DNA of 36,454 nucleotides from Methylococcaceae bacterium (GTDB lineage Bacteria; Pseudomonadota; Gammaproteobacteria; Methylococcales; Methylomonadaceae): NCBI GenBank assembly GCA_013141155.1, contig JABFRM010000113.1, positions 1 to 36,454 of the forward strand, read 5' to 3'. Shown piece by piece: positions 1 to 7,796 of this stretch (position 1 is its first letter; each line of letters starts with the position of its first letter). The notes under the pieces were generated by a model. It saw only the letters and a program-made list of their open reading frames with translations, ran no database searches and was not told where the DNA came from. The position numbers and the translations under genes were made by a program.

Positions 1-1
1 G

Positions 2-126
2 TTCGTCGCCATTGACCGTGCCACCCGCTATGTTTATCTGGAACTGCACGACAACAAGCGCATGGACACCGCCACCGCCTTCCTCCAAAACGCCCTGGCG
101 CAATACCCCTTCAAGGTGGTGAAAAT
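2..126 (+). pseudogene. IS481-type transposase fragment, cut by a repeat
   Basis: The open frame from the left edge reads FVAIDRATRYVYLELHDNKR and on to ALAQYPFKVVKI. This resembles the DDE integrase core of IS481-family transposases, where FVAID carries the first catalytic Asp and PFK is followed by a TDNG block. Here the TDNG block is missing: at about base 120-126 the sequence runs into a 284-bp repeat and a stop follows at 143-145. The gene is also truncated by the window edge. What is seen is the motif and the abrupt loss of homology; that the repeat caused the break is inference. It is not functional as it stands. Confidence 0.75.
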
Positions 127-403
127 CATGGAAACGGAGCGATAGCGAAGTGATGATTTTTAGTCCCCGATAGCTGCACAGGGCCGGGTGTTGAGCCGGA
201 GCAACGCGTAGGTGAAATACAGAGGCTTACCGATAGGCAGCGTCAACTATTGGCACGATGTCCCGATCCCCTTGCTGGGTCGGGACGATATTGTGCCAGG
301 GGTATCGGGGCTTGCGGAGCAAAATAACTGTCGCGTAGTCTTTTGCCGCTTGCTTGGGCTGGGATGCCCAAAACAAGCTATCGCAAAAGTAGCGACTCTC
401 CTT
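120..403 (+). repeat. 284-bp structured repeat, copy 1 (putative mobile structured RNA)
   Basis: First of three copies that look identical over 284 bases and lie in the same orientation (others at 4113-4396 and 7145-7428). Complementary arms predict a multi-stem fold, detailed under copy 2. The left flank is a transposase and the right flank is half of an unrelated MITE-like element, so this copy may be a recombinant between two insertions. A short GTG frame inside it (212-418) runs past the element end and has no recognisable domain, so it is not called. The fold resembles HEARO/omega-type RNAs, but this is unverified. Confidence 0.7.
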
Positions 404-493
404 TTAACTTTCGCGTGATCACTTAACCGTGCAGGCTTAACTTCGATCCTCGCTTACAGCAGATGCCTGAAAAATTTAGGCTAGTTGCTTATA
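404..493 (+). repeat. Right half of a MITE-like element (family M1)
   Basis: This sequence is a diverged match to the right half of the M1 element at 7429-7501: GGCTTAA near the start, then CTTACA, and a terminal TTAGGCTAGTTGCTTAT. Its left half is absent and is replaced by the 284-bp repeat joined to a transposase. The right terminus overlaps the stop codon of the neighbouring minus-strand gene (489-491). Confidence 0.55.
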
Positions 494-1493
494 GCGCCGA
501 AAGCAGGCCGGCGATTTTTCGATCACTGCGTTTCGCATAATAAAACCATTCATTACCGGCTTGTGCATTGGGATTTGGAAACAGAATAAATCCAGCACGG
601 GTAGCGGTCACTGTCGTACCGTCTTCACGAACCCCGATGTTATCGTTTTGAGTTAAGGGGTCAAAACTCACCCACGCTTTCTGGAATTGATCTGCCGAAT
701 GGTTTTTATCAATCACCTCATCAATTCGTAACACTTCCAATTTTTGTTGTGCTGCTGGTGTAGGTAATTCAACCAGATTTAAATGCGCCAAAGTATTTAA
801 AATAGCCTGATAGGCGACTTCCGGCGCTTTAGGGTCGTTATGCTGTCCGCATTCTAAAGTAAGCGCATAACCGCCGTTAGCGCGCATATATTCAGTGGTG
901 CCAATACCATAACGGGGATCGGTATTGAGCAAATGCGCACGTTCGCTTACCGCCGTGTTGCTGACGCGATGATGCACGCCACGCGCGTAGGTATCCAGCC
1001 AGCCATCGACAATACGGCTGGGGCCTAAGCGAACGGCGAGGGCTTCCTCTGCTGCTGCCAAGCTAAACGGCTCTAAATCACCGTTATTGTTTTCAGGCCC
1101 GAGCATGATAAATGGTTCACCTGCTGAGTGAAAAGAATGTAAATCCAGTAATACCTCGTGCGCTGCCAGCAAGGGGCAGAGGGCATTGGCAATGCGGTCT
1201 TCATAATCTATTGGGGATTCCGTAAGGCCAAGATTACGATTAAGATTACGGTCCCCTGCACGCTGTCCAAGTTGATAGGCGAGGGGATTGGTAATTGGCA
1301 CGAAGGTTACCTGGCCTGCCTTGACCTCTAAGCGCCCTGCATCCAGTTCTGCCATCACCCGTTGTATCCCTTGTGTGCCGCAAATTTCATTACCATGCAC
1401 CGCGCCTAATACAATTAACTTAATGCCTGGGTTAAGCCCCGTGTAGGTTATGGATTTTAAGGATTGTGGGCGTGTTGTGGTTTGTTGGTTCAT
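489..1493 (-). CDS. Succinylglutamate desuccinylase/aspartoacylase family zinc hydrolase
   Basis: This 334-residue protein has the hallmarks of the AstE/AspA branch of M14-type zinc amidohydrolases. The ligand pair HGNE is at residues 33-36, the third ligand is in DLHSFHS (His119), RNLNRN at 82-87 contacts the substrate carboxylate in this family, and a late LECGQH carries the likely catalytic Glu. No signal peptide is seen, so it is probably cytoplasmic. Family members remove acyl groups from N-acyl amino acids. No arginine-catabolic ast genes lie nearby, so the substrate is open. The gene stands alone, divergent from the eptA-like gene across about 155 bp that must hold both promoters. Its stop codon lies inside a repeat terminus. 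Confidence 0.85.
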   Translation of the reverse strand: MNQQTTTRPQSLKSITYTGLNPGIKLIVLGAVHGNEICGTQGIQRVMAELDAGRLEVKAGQVTFVPITNPLAYQLGQRAGDRNLNRNLGLTESPIDYEDRIANALCPLLAAHEVLLDLHSFHSAGEPFIMLGPENNNGDLEPFSLAAAEEALAVRLGPSRIVDGWLDTYARGVHHRVSNTAVSERAHLLNTDPRYGIGTTEYMRANGGYALTLECGQHNDPKAPEVAYQAILNTLAHLNLVELPTPAAQQKLEVLRIDEVIDKNHSADQFQKAWVSFDPLTQNDNIGVREDGTTVTATRAGFILFPNPNAQAGNEWFYYAKRSDRKIAGLLSAL

Positions 1494-1648
1494 ACGCTAT
1501 CTCAATTTTTAAAAGGGTGGGATATATTAACCGATGTGAAGTGATAAACTATTGTAAACGGTTTAGCAGGGTGATTTTTGATACCATTTCAAGTTTTAAG
1601 GCGTTACACCCCATTTTAAGCACACACCTTCGCATTTACACTATTTTC

Positions 1649-3280
1649 ATGTCGATTATCCCAAACTGGCTCAAACAACCCTACGGTATCACCACCTTAA
1701 GCATCCTTGTGGCGTTATTTTTAAGTACGGTAGATAATTTGGCTTTTTTACGTGCCGCATTTGCGGTTGTAGATAAAACCACCACCATCGGCATGGATTT
1801 TAAAATAGCGCTGACGCTGTGCTTACCGGCTTTATTTAGTGTATTAATCTCAGTGTTTGGCTTTAAAGGGTTGTTTAAGCCGTTTGCGATAATAATATTG
1901 CTGAGTGCTTCGGTCATCAGTTATTTCATGGGGACTTATGGCGTCATTATTGATGCACCGATGATTCAGAATGCTGCGGAAACCGATACCAAAGAAGTGC
2001 TGGAGTTATTAAACGCTGGGATTGTCTGGCATGTGTTGTTGTTTGGCGTATTACCTGCTTATCTACTGTATCTTTGTCCGGTGCAGTATCAGCCCTTCAC
2101 AAAAGAACTGTTGAGCCGCGCATTGGTAATCATGGTAGCGGCGGGTCTGTTGGGCGGGGTGATATTTAGTTATTACAAAGATTTTTCGCTCACCATGCGT
2201 GAAAATCGCGAGTTACGCTTTTTGATTAATCCGACTTATCCGATTTATGCGTTGTTTAAATATGTTAAGCAAGTTAATGCTGCTGAAGTGACCTTAACCG
2301 CTATCGGTATCGATGCCAAACAAATGTCGTTGGCGCAAAATAACGGTAAAAAAAATCTAGTGATAGTGGTAGTAGGTGAAACCGCACGGGCACAAAATTT
2401 TTCCCTTAACGGTTATACGCGCGAAACCAATCCTTTGTTAAGCAAACTGGACATTATTAATTTCCCGAACACCTATTCCTGCGGCACCGCTACCGCCGAA
2501 TCGGTGCCGTGTATGTTCTCGGATTTTGGTAAAGAAGCCTATACCGTTACCAAAGCCAAACAACACGAAAATCTCTTGGATGTCTTAGTCCGCGCAGGCA
2601 TTACCGTTATTTGGCGGGACAATAACTCTGGCTGTAAAGGTGTGTGTGATCGGGTGAAAACTGAAGCGCTGGAGAATTTGAAAATCCCAGATTTATGCAA
2701 TAGCGAAGAATGCTTTGATGAAATATTGCTACAGGGCTTACAAGCGCAATTGGATCAACTGGGCCATGATGCCGTCATGGTGTTACATCAAAAAGGCAGC
2801 CACGGCCCTGCATATTACAAACGCCATCCAGCGCAATTTTCAAAATTCACCCCAGAATGTACTACCGGACAAGTGCAGGATTGCTCGCAAGCACAACTCA
2901 CCAATGCTTATGACAATACCATTCTCTACAGCGATTATTTCTTGTCTAAAGTCATCGCTTTGTTGTCTAAAAATGCCGCCAACTTTAATACTGCGCTCTG
3001 GTATATGTCTGATCACGGCGAGTCTTTGGGCGAAAATGGCATTTATTTGCATGGCTTACCGTATTTTCTTGCACCCGATCAACAAATACATATTCCTTTT
3101 GTATTGTGGTTGTCACCGGAAATTCGTGAAAATATGAAAATAGATGCTGTGTGTCTAAAACAACGGAGTCAATTGCGCTATTCGCACGACAATCTTTTCC
3201 ATTCGCTATTAGGGTTGATGAGGGTGCAAAGCACTGTTTATAAGCCGTCAGCGGATGTTTTGGCGGCGTGTAGGCAATGA
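1649..3280 (+). CDS. eptA: Lipid A phosphoethanolamine transferase (EptA/PmrC family)
   Basis: A 543-residue inner-membrane enzyme that transfers phosphoethanolamine from phosphatidylethanolamine to lipid A. Hydrophobic segments fill residues 12-175, followed by a periplasmic sulfatase-fold domain. Visible motifs are GETAR (Glu244, metal ligand), CGTATAESVPCM (nucleophile probably Thr282, with Cys278 and Cys288 placed for the family disulfide) and SDHGES (Asp455, His456). The frame is open further upstream to 1466, but the length and the MSIIPNWLK start match the family better from 1649; no strong ribosome site is visible. This family confers resistance to cationic peptides and includes MCR enzymes. 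No two-component regulator is adjacent. A terminator-like hairpin follows. Confidence 0.88.
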   Translation: MSIIPNWLKQPYGITTLSILVALFLSTVDNLAFLRAAFAVVDKTTTIGMDFKIALTLCLPALFSVLISVFGFKGLFKPFAIIILLSASVISYFMGTYGVIIDAPMIQNAAETDTKEVLELLNAGIVWHVLLFGVLPAYLLYLCPVQYQPFTKELLSRALVIMVAAGLLGGVIFSYYKDFSLTMRENRELRFLINPTYPIYALFKYVKQVNAAEVTLTAIGIDAKQMSLAQNNGKKNLVIVVVGETARAQNFSLNGYTRETNPLLSKLDIINFPNTYSCGTATAESVPCMFSDFGKEAYTVTKAKQHENLLDVLVRAGITVIWRDNNSGCKGVCDRVKTEALENLKIPDLCNSEECFDEILLQGLQAQLDQLGHDAVMVLHQKGSHGPAYYKRHPAQFSKFTPECTTGQVQDCSQAQLTNAYDNTILYSDYFLSKVIALLSKNAANFNTALWYMSDHGESLGENGIYLHGLPYFLAPDQQIHIPFVLWLSPEIRENMKIDAVCLKQRSQLRYSHDNLFHSLLGLMRVQSTVYKPSADVLAACRQ

Positions 3281-3333
3281 ACGTTTAAATGGTAGCGTCG
3301 TAATTGATACATTTGTGCGGCAATCACGCATCC

Positions 3334-3372
3334 GGCGGTCGTGTCGCAAAAACGCAGACCGCCTGATTTTTT
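3334..3372 (+). terminator. Intrinsic terminator after the eptA-like gene
   Basis: A GGCGGTC arm at 3334-3340 pairs perfectly with GACCGCC at 3357-3363, and a T-rich run follows at 3367-3372 on the plus strand. It lies 54 bases after the eptA-like stop and just before the end of the convergent minus-strand gene. Confidence 0.75.
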
Positions 3373-3380
3373 GTAAAACG

Positions 3381-3791
3381 TTAGTTGGTTATTTTTAACA
3401 ACCAACCGTTTTCTTCGGTGCAATTAGCCACTTTGCCTTTGATTTTAATATTAACTCTTGCGGCTGTTGAATGGAGGTCAGCCGGCAGTTTGCCAGTGAC
3501 TAAAAAAAAATCATCCTTAATGGCGACGGTTGCTGCAACCGGTATTTTTTTGGCGGTTACCTCAATATCTTCAGGGAAATTAGCGCCAAAAACGATAGCA
3601 GAAAACTCTGAACCCGCCGCCACTTCAGATAAGGCCGCAGGTTTCATGTTGCGGATACCGACCTTTTGACAACCGGCACTACCTGAGCCGCTGCTTCCAT
3701 GACCAGGAGGATGTTCAACAGTTAGGCCTATCTTGGGATAAGTTAACCAGAGACTTGTTAAAATGACCAACCTTATTGATTCTTTCAGCAT
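3381..3791 (-). CDS. Small secreted protein of unknown function
   Basis: A 136-residue protein with no family I recognise. It starts with a lysine and a hydrophobic stretch (residues 8-18) that could be a signal peptide or anchor, then a Gly/Ser-rich linker (residues 29-40), then alternating hydrophobic residues that suggest a beta-sandwich. Two cysteines, 41 and 124, could form one disulfide outside the cytoplasm. The start at 3791 is supported by a GGAG ribosome site about 8 bases upstream on the minus strand. It converges on the eptA-like gene. The opposite-strand frame (3385-3669) is a shadow. Confidence 0.6.
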   Translation of the reverse strand: MLKESIRLVILTSLWLTYPKIGLTVEHPPGHGSSGSGSAGCQKVGIRNMKPAALSEVAAGSEFSAIVFGANFPEDIEVTAKKIPVAATVAIKDDFFLVTGKLPADLHSTAARVNIKIKGKVANCTEENGWLLKITN

Positions 3792-4112
3792 TGTTTTTAC
3801 TCCGTTATTTTTATTATAAGTACCAAGGAATTATTGATGCGGCAATCGTTAAAGCATTGCAAGCATCTAAGGTTATTAAGCAGTATTATTCAAGTGAATG
3901 ATTCTACTGATCTCCGATACTATTTACCACGAAAATTAAAAAAAGCACGAAAAATGCCTGTTGAAGTTATGTAACAAGGAGCGAAAGACAATAAATTGCA
4001 CGATTCATTCTTGCCAGCTTTGTTTACCTGCTTTGAAATGCACACGCAAGCAGTTTAAAAATACTTCTTGTTGAGCATTAACCAATGTGCGTTACCGTAC
4101 TTACGCCCTCGC
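3792..4112. other. AT-rich intergenic region with one inverted-repeat motif
   Basis: No coding frame is supported in these 320 bases. The left end holds the promoter and leader of the secreted-protein gene. Near the right end (4087-4100) is GTGCGTTACCGTAC, a near match to the motif found upstream of two csbD genes at 11798 and 14096. Just after it the second 284-bp repeat begins, so anything this motif once controlled may have been separated from it. Confidence 0.5.
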
Positions 4113-4396
4113 TGAAAATCATGGAAACGGAGCGATAGCGAAGTGATGATTTTTAGTCCCCGATAGCTGCACAGGGCCGGGTGTTGAGCCGGAGCAACGC
4201 GTAGGTGAAATACAGAGGCTTACCGATAGGCAGCGTCAACTATTGGCACGATGTCCCGATCCCCTTGCTGGGTCGGGACGATATTGTGCCAGGGGTATCG
4301 GGGCTTGCGGAGCAAAATAACTGTCGCGTAGTCTTTTGCCGCTTGCTTGGGCTGGGATGCCCAAAACAAGCTATCGCAAAAGTAGCGACTCTCCTT
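4113..4396 (+). repeat. 284-bp structured repeat, copy 2 (putative mobile structured RNA)
   Basis: Same sequence as the copies at 120-403 and 7145-7428. Stems visible here are: AAAATCAT (4115-4122) with ATGATTTT (4146-4153); CCCCGATA (4158-4165) with TATCGGGG (4296-4303), closing a large domain; CCGG (4177-4180) with CCGG (4189-4192); TGGCAC (4244-4249) with GTGCCA (4286-4291), enclosing GTCCCGA (4253-4259) with TCGGGAC (4273-4279) and CCC with GGG; and CTTTTGC (4333-4339) with GCAAAAG (4376-4382), enclosing GCTTG/CAAGC and TTGGGC/GCCCAA. There are no terminal inverted repeats across the whole unit. A domain-closing stem plus nested hairpins fits a structured RNA better than a MITE. Confidence 0.75.
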
Positions 4397-4491
4397 ACCA
4401 TCTTGGGTGTATGATTCCCATTTGTTTAAGCTTTCTCCAGACTTGGGCGCTGTCCCAGAGACGGTAATATTTTTTTTAGGAGCTAAGAAGT

Positions 4492-5766
4492 ATGACGTCA
4501 CTTTCTTTGCTACTTTGGATTGGTTCAGGAATCCTGCTGCAATTGGCTATTTATCTGGGTTTTGTGATTAGGAACCAATGGCTGAATTATAGAACCTTGC
4601 CCAGCAATCGGGAGGCGTTAACTAAAACTGGCAAGCAAGACAAGTTGGGGGTCTCTGAGGATTTGGCCGTTCCTGCTTGGTTGGGTTTCAGGACGTTCAG
4701 GGTAGACCGCAAAGTAATCGAAGATGCCAACCGATCCATTTGCTCGTTTTACCTCGTGGCGAAAGATGGGCAACCACTCCCGGCTTTTTTGCCAGGGCAA
4801 TTTCTGATTTTCTGTCTCGATGTGCCAACCCCGACGGGCATTAACCAACAGCTCATCCGTTGTTATTCCTTATCTGATGCACCTCGACCCGATTGTTACC
4901 GCGTGTCGATTAAACAAACGCCATCGCCCCCAGGCATTAAAGTTCCTCCAGGATCTTCATCCCATTACTTTCATAAGCAAGTTGACGTTGGCAGCCTTTT
5001 ACAGGTGCGCGCGCCTTCCGGGCATTTTCACCTTGACCGCACCGATATCCCCGTCGTATTAATAGGCGGTGGCATCGGCATTACGCCGATGCTCAGTATG
5101 TTGAATTGGTGTCTGTCCAATCAGACCGGACGTGAAGTCTGGCTTTTCTATGGCGTGCGTAACAGTCGTGAAGTGGTGCAAAAGCCGCATCTCGAAGCAT
5201 TGGCGGTGTTGCATAAAAACTTTCATTTGTGGTTGTGTTTTAGTGCGCCTTTACCGGAAGATCTGGCTGGATGTGATTATCATTATCAGGGCCGTATAGA
5301 TGTCAATTTATTGCGTAGCCACTTACCATCCAAGGCATATCAATTTTACATTTGCGGCCCAACCCCTATGCTGGAAAGCCTTGTTCCGGCACTGGAAGAG
5401 TGGGGCGTCTCCGATACGCATATCCATTTTGAAGCTTTCGGTCCGGCATCAATTAAACGCAAAATTGCTAAAGACGCTATGGCTGACTCGCCGAATGATC
5501 CAGTTGCTAAGGACATTCTGGTGAACTTTGCCAACTCGGATAAACAGTTGCAATGGCAAGCATCTGCTAACAGCCTGCTCGATTTTGCAGAAGCACACGG
5601 GATTACGGTTATTTCCGGCTGTCGGGCGGGGAGTTGTGGTAGTTGCCAGACAAACGTTTTGTCCGGCGAGGTGGTTTACTTGAATCCCCCGGATTACGAT
5701 CCGGAACCCGGCACTTGCCTGCTTTGTGTTTGTTCACCCAAAACTAACCTAACGCTGGAGGCATAA
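4492..5766 (+). CDS. Membrane-anchored flavin reductase with C-terminal 2Fe-2S domain
   Basis: A 424-residue protein with an N-terminal membrane segment (about 5-26), an FAD-binding barrel with RCYS (123-126), an NAD(P)H-binding domain with GGGIGITPML (192-201) and CGP (288-290), and a plant-type ferredoxin domain (about 340-424) with Cys377, Cys382, Cys385 and Cys412 as likely cluster ligands. The layout matches ferredoxin-NADP reductase-like proteins such as NADH oxidoreductases that feed oxygenases or Hcp. An AGGAG site lies 9 bases before the ATG. The stop is immediately followed by the next start. With the two genes downstream it probably takes electrons from NAD(P)H on the cytoplasmic face. 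The final acceptor is unknown. Confidence 0.82.
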   Translation: MTSLSLLLWIGSGILLQLAIYLGFVIRNQWLNYRTLPSNREALTKTGKQDKLGVSEDLAVPAWLGFRTFRVDRKVIEDANRSICSFYLVAKDGQPLPAFLPGQFLIFCLDVPTPTGINQQLIRCYSLSDAPRPDCYRVSIKQTPSPPGIKVPPGSSSHYFHKQVDVGSLLQVRAPSGHFHLDRTDIPVVLIGGGIGITPMLSMLNWCLSNQTGREVWLFYGVRNSREVVQKPHLEALAVLHKNFHLWLCFSAPLPEDLAGCDYHYQGRIDVNLLRSHLPSKAYQFYICGPTPMLESLVPALEEWGVSDTHIHFEAFGPASIKRKIAKDAMADSPNDPVAKDILVNFANSDKQLQWQASANSLLDFAEAHGITVISGCRAGSCGSCQTNVLSGEVVYLNPPDYDPEPGTCLLCVCSPKTNLTLEA

Positions 5767-6345
5767 ATGACAACATCGCTTTGGCGCCAGCATATTCTTC
5801 CCTTTACTCTGGTGCTTGGTTTGCTAGCTGCCGCCACTCTGGCTGGGGATTATTTTTTGCATCAATTAAACTTGGTCTGGGTTGGGCGTTATTTGGGGAT
5901 TCCTGGAACACTCCTCATCATGCTTTCGCTGATTTATTCCTTGCGCAAGCGCAAAGTCATAACATCAGGAAATCCAAAATCACTGCTGGCTTTTCATGAG
6001 TTCACTGCCTGGCTTGGTTCCTTGTTGGTGCTAATCCATGCCGGAATCCATTTTAATGCCATTTTGCCTTGGCTAGCGGTAGTGGCGATGGGGGTAAATG
6101 TGATTAGCGGCTTGGTAGGGAAACTGCTGCTGGATCGTTCGCGCCGTCATGTACAAGCTGAACGTGAAGACTTTCAGGTGCGTGGCTTGTCCCAGTCGGA
6201 AGTGGCGCAGGCCGTATTCTGGGATGCAGTGGCGCTAGATGCCATGACCAAATGGCGAAAAGTGCATATCCCCATTTTCATGGTTTTTGTAGTGCTGGCG
6301 CTCGGTCATATCATCAGCATCTTCCTGTTTTGGGGGTGGAGATGA
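5767..6345 (+). CDS. Small b-type cytochrome-like membrane protein
   Basis: A 192-residue protein with four likely membrane helices (about 10-30, 42-60, 75-122 as a long or double segment, 166-188). Histidines at 77, 91, 95, 167 and 181 lie in or next to helices, as expected for bis-His heme b ligands. I do not recognise an exact family; ferric-reductase-like or cytochrome b561-like are the closest ideas. The start directly abuts the stop of the flavin reductase and the end overlaps the octaheme cytochrome by four bases, so the three are almost surely co-translated. The inferred role is to carry electrons through the membrane between them. Confidence 0.7.
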   Translation: MTTSLWRQHILPFTLVLGLLAAATLAGDYFLHQLNLVWVGRYLGIPGTLLIMLSLIYSLRKRKVITSGNPKSLLAFHEFTAWLGSLLVLIHAGIHFNAILPWLAVVAMGVNVISGLVGKLLLDRSRRHVQAEREDFQVRGLSQSEVAQAVFWDAVALDAMTKWRKVHIPIFMVFVVLALGHIISIFLFWGWR

Positions 6346-7073
6346 ACAAAATCCTCAAGATCGTTCTGAGCGCGAATGTAATCCTGATTGCTCTCTTGGT
6401 TTTTATTTATCCGCATCTGATGGTGGCACCGGGCAAGCTGATTGTCGGGCATGAGCAATTGACCACTGATTGTTTCGCTTGTCACGCACCCCTCAAAGGA
6501 GCCGCTTCGGAACGGTGCATCGTCTGTCATAAACCAGTCGAGATCGGTCGTTTGACCACCAGGGGACAACTCATCACCCAGCCGCAAAGCCCGATACCGT
6601 TCCACCAAAAGCTGATTAGTCAGGACTGTGTAGCTTGCCACAGCGATCATGCCGGTGTGCAGCGTTTTCAATCAGAACATTTTAAGCATGACTTACTCCC
6701 AAAAACGTTGCGTGACGTTTGTCAAGATTGCCATAGGTCGCCCAACGATTCATTACACCAGCAGCTTGCCGGAAATTGCAGGCAGTGCCACACGCAGGAA
6801 AAATGGCGGCCAACGAGCTTCGATCACGCCAAATATTTTGTGCTGGACGGTGATCACAACACCCGCTGTGTGACCTGTCATGTGGGCAACGACTACAGCC
6901 GTTATACTTGCTATGGTTGCCACGAACACACGCCAGCAAACATTCGCAGTGAGCATGCCGAGGAAGGCATCGGTAATGTTGAGCATTGCGTTGCGTGTCA
7001 CCGCAGTGCGAATGAGCATGAGATTCGTGGCAGGGGAAGAAACGGCGAAGATGAGGAAAGAACTGATGATTAG
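6342..7073 (+). CDS. Octaheme c-type cytochrome, membrane anchored
   Basis: A 243-residue protein with an N-terminal hydrophobic segment (about 5-24) and eight CXXCH heme motifs starting at residues 44, 59, 96, 127, 146, 176, 190 and 216. Spare histidines between them can serve as distal ligands, as in class III/NrfH-like multiheme proteins. The segment may be an uncleaved anchor, putting the hemes in the periplasm. The start at 6342 overlaps the upstream stop (ATGA); an upstream in-frame extension lies wholly inside the previous gene and is rejected. The tail is charged (Arg/Glu/Asp). It is the likely periplasmic end of the three-gene electron chain. Confidence 0.88.
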   Translation: MNKILKIVLSANVILIALLVFIYPHLMVAPGKLIVGHEQLTTDCFACHAPLKGAASERCIVCHKPVEIGRLTTRGQLITQPQSPIPFHQKLISQDCVACHSDHAGVQRFQSEHFKHDLLPKTLRDVCQDCHRSPNDSLHQQLAGNCRQCHTQEKWRPTSFDHAKYFVLDGDHNTRCVTCHVGNDYSRYTCYGCHEHTPANIRSEHAEEGIGNVEHCVACHRSANEHEIRGRGRNGEDEERTDD

Positions 7074-7084
7074 ATTGAGAATGT

Positions 7085-7501
7085 TAAGTACTTAAACATA
7101 AGTTTTCAGGTATAACCGTCCAGGCTTAACCGTTCATCATTCGCTGAAAATCATGGAAACGGAGCGATAGCGAAGTGATGATTTTTAGTCCCCGATAGCT
7201 GCACAGGGCCGGGTGTTGAGCCGGAGCAACGCGTAGGTGAAATACAGAGGCTTACCGATAGGCAGCGTCAACTATTGGCACGATGTCCCGATCCCCTTGC
7301 TGGGTCGGGACGATATTGTGCCAGGGGTATCGGGGCTTGCGGAGCAAAATAACTGTCGCGTAGTCTTTTGCCGCTTGCTTGGGCTGGGATGCCCAAAACA
7401 AGCTATCGCAAAAGTAGCGACTCTCCTTCGACAAACTCATCCCGAACGGCTTAAACTCGTTCCTAACTTACAACAGGCACCCGATTTAGCCTAGTTACTT
7501 A
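7085..7501 (+). repeat. MITE-like element M1 split by a 284-bp repeat
   Basis: The left end TTAAGTACTTAAACATAAG and the right end TTTAGCCTAGTTACTTA match the imperfect terminal inverted repeats of the shorter copy at 17535-17642. Between them sits the 284-bp structured repeat (7145-7428), so this is a nested insertion. Removing the insert leaves an element of about 130 bp. The left end begins 12 bases after the octaheme cytochrome stop. Confidence 0.65.
7145..7428 (+). repeat. 284-bp structured repeat, copy 3 (putative mobile structured RNA)
   Basis: By eye identical to copies 1 and 2 and in the same orientation. It lies inside an M1 element, which shows that it was inserted as a unit. The left flank CGC is shared with copy 2; the right flanks differ in all three copies, which fixes the right end at CTCCTT. 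Confidence 0.75.
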
Positions 7502-7552
7502 TATAGAAATTTAATCACAGACTGCTGAAAACGCTAAACTATAAAATGATTC

Positions 7553-7754
7553 CTGATTAGCAAGATGTTTCAGCTAACGTCAAAAAAACCGTCATTCCGG
7601 CAGGGAAGCCGGAATCCAGAGCCAGGGACGGTGCAATCCAGATACATTGCGCTCGACTTAAGCGCTATGCCAAGTCATACATGCACATCCATGTGGCTGG
7701 ATACTGGCATCCCTGCCAGTATGACGGTGTTGGCTGAAGCACCTGGCTAATCAG
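7553..7754 (+). repeat. Palindromic MITE-like element M2, copy 1
   Basis: A 202-bp element with terminal inverted repeats: CTGATTAGCAAGATGTTTC at the left pairs with GAAGCACCTGGCTAATCAG at the right. Inside are a GTCATTCCGGC...GCCGGAAT half and a CTGGCA...TGCCAGTATGAC half. A second copy in the opposite orientation lies at 19945-20145, and a partial right end lies near 22890-22945. Confidence 0.75.
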
Positions 7755-7796
7755 ATGAATGATTAGCTTTTTCGTTTAATGTGACCACAGGATTTT

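Noticed and set aside
212-418. Short frame of about 68 codons repeated in all three 284-bp elements
   Set aside because: It starts with GTG without a ribosome site, runs past the element end into different sequence at each copy, and resembles no protein family. The folding pattern explains the conservation better.
1466-1648. N-terminal extension of the eptA-like gene
   Set aside because: It overlaps the start of the divergent hydrolase gene, adds 61 residues unlike the family, and the family N-terminus begins at 1649.
3385-3669. Plus-strand frame opposite the small secreted protein
   Set aside because: No ribosome site; the opposite frame has a signal-like start, GGAG at good spacing and a plausible beta-rich composition.
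4220-4501. Minus-strand frame through the second 284-bp repeat
   Set aside because: It spans the repeat boundary and overlaps the ribosome site of the flavin reductase gene; its first 30 residues differ from the equivalent frame in copy 3.
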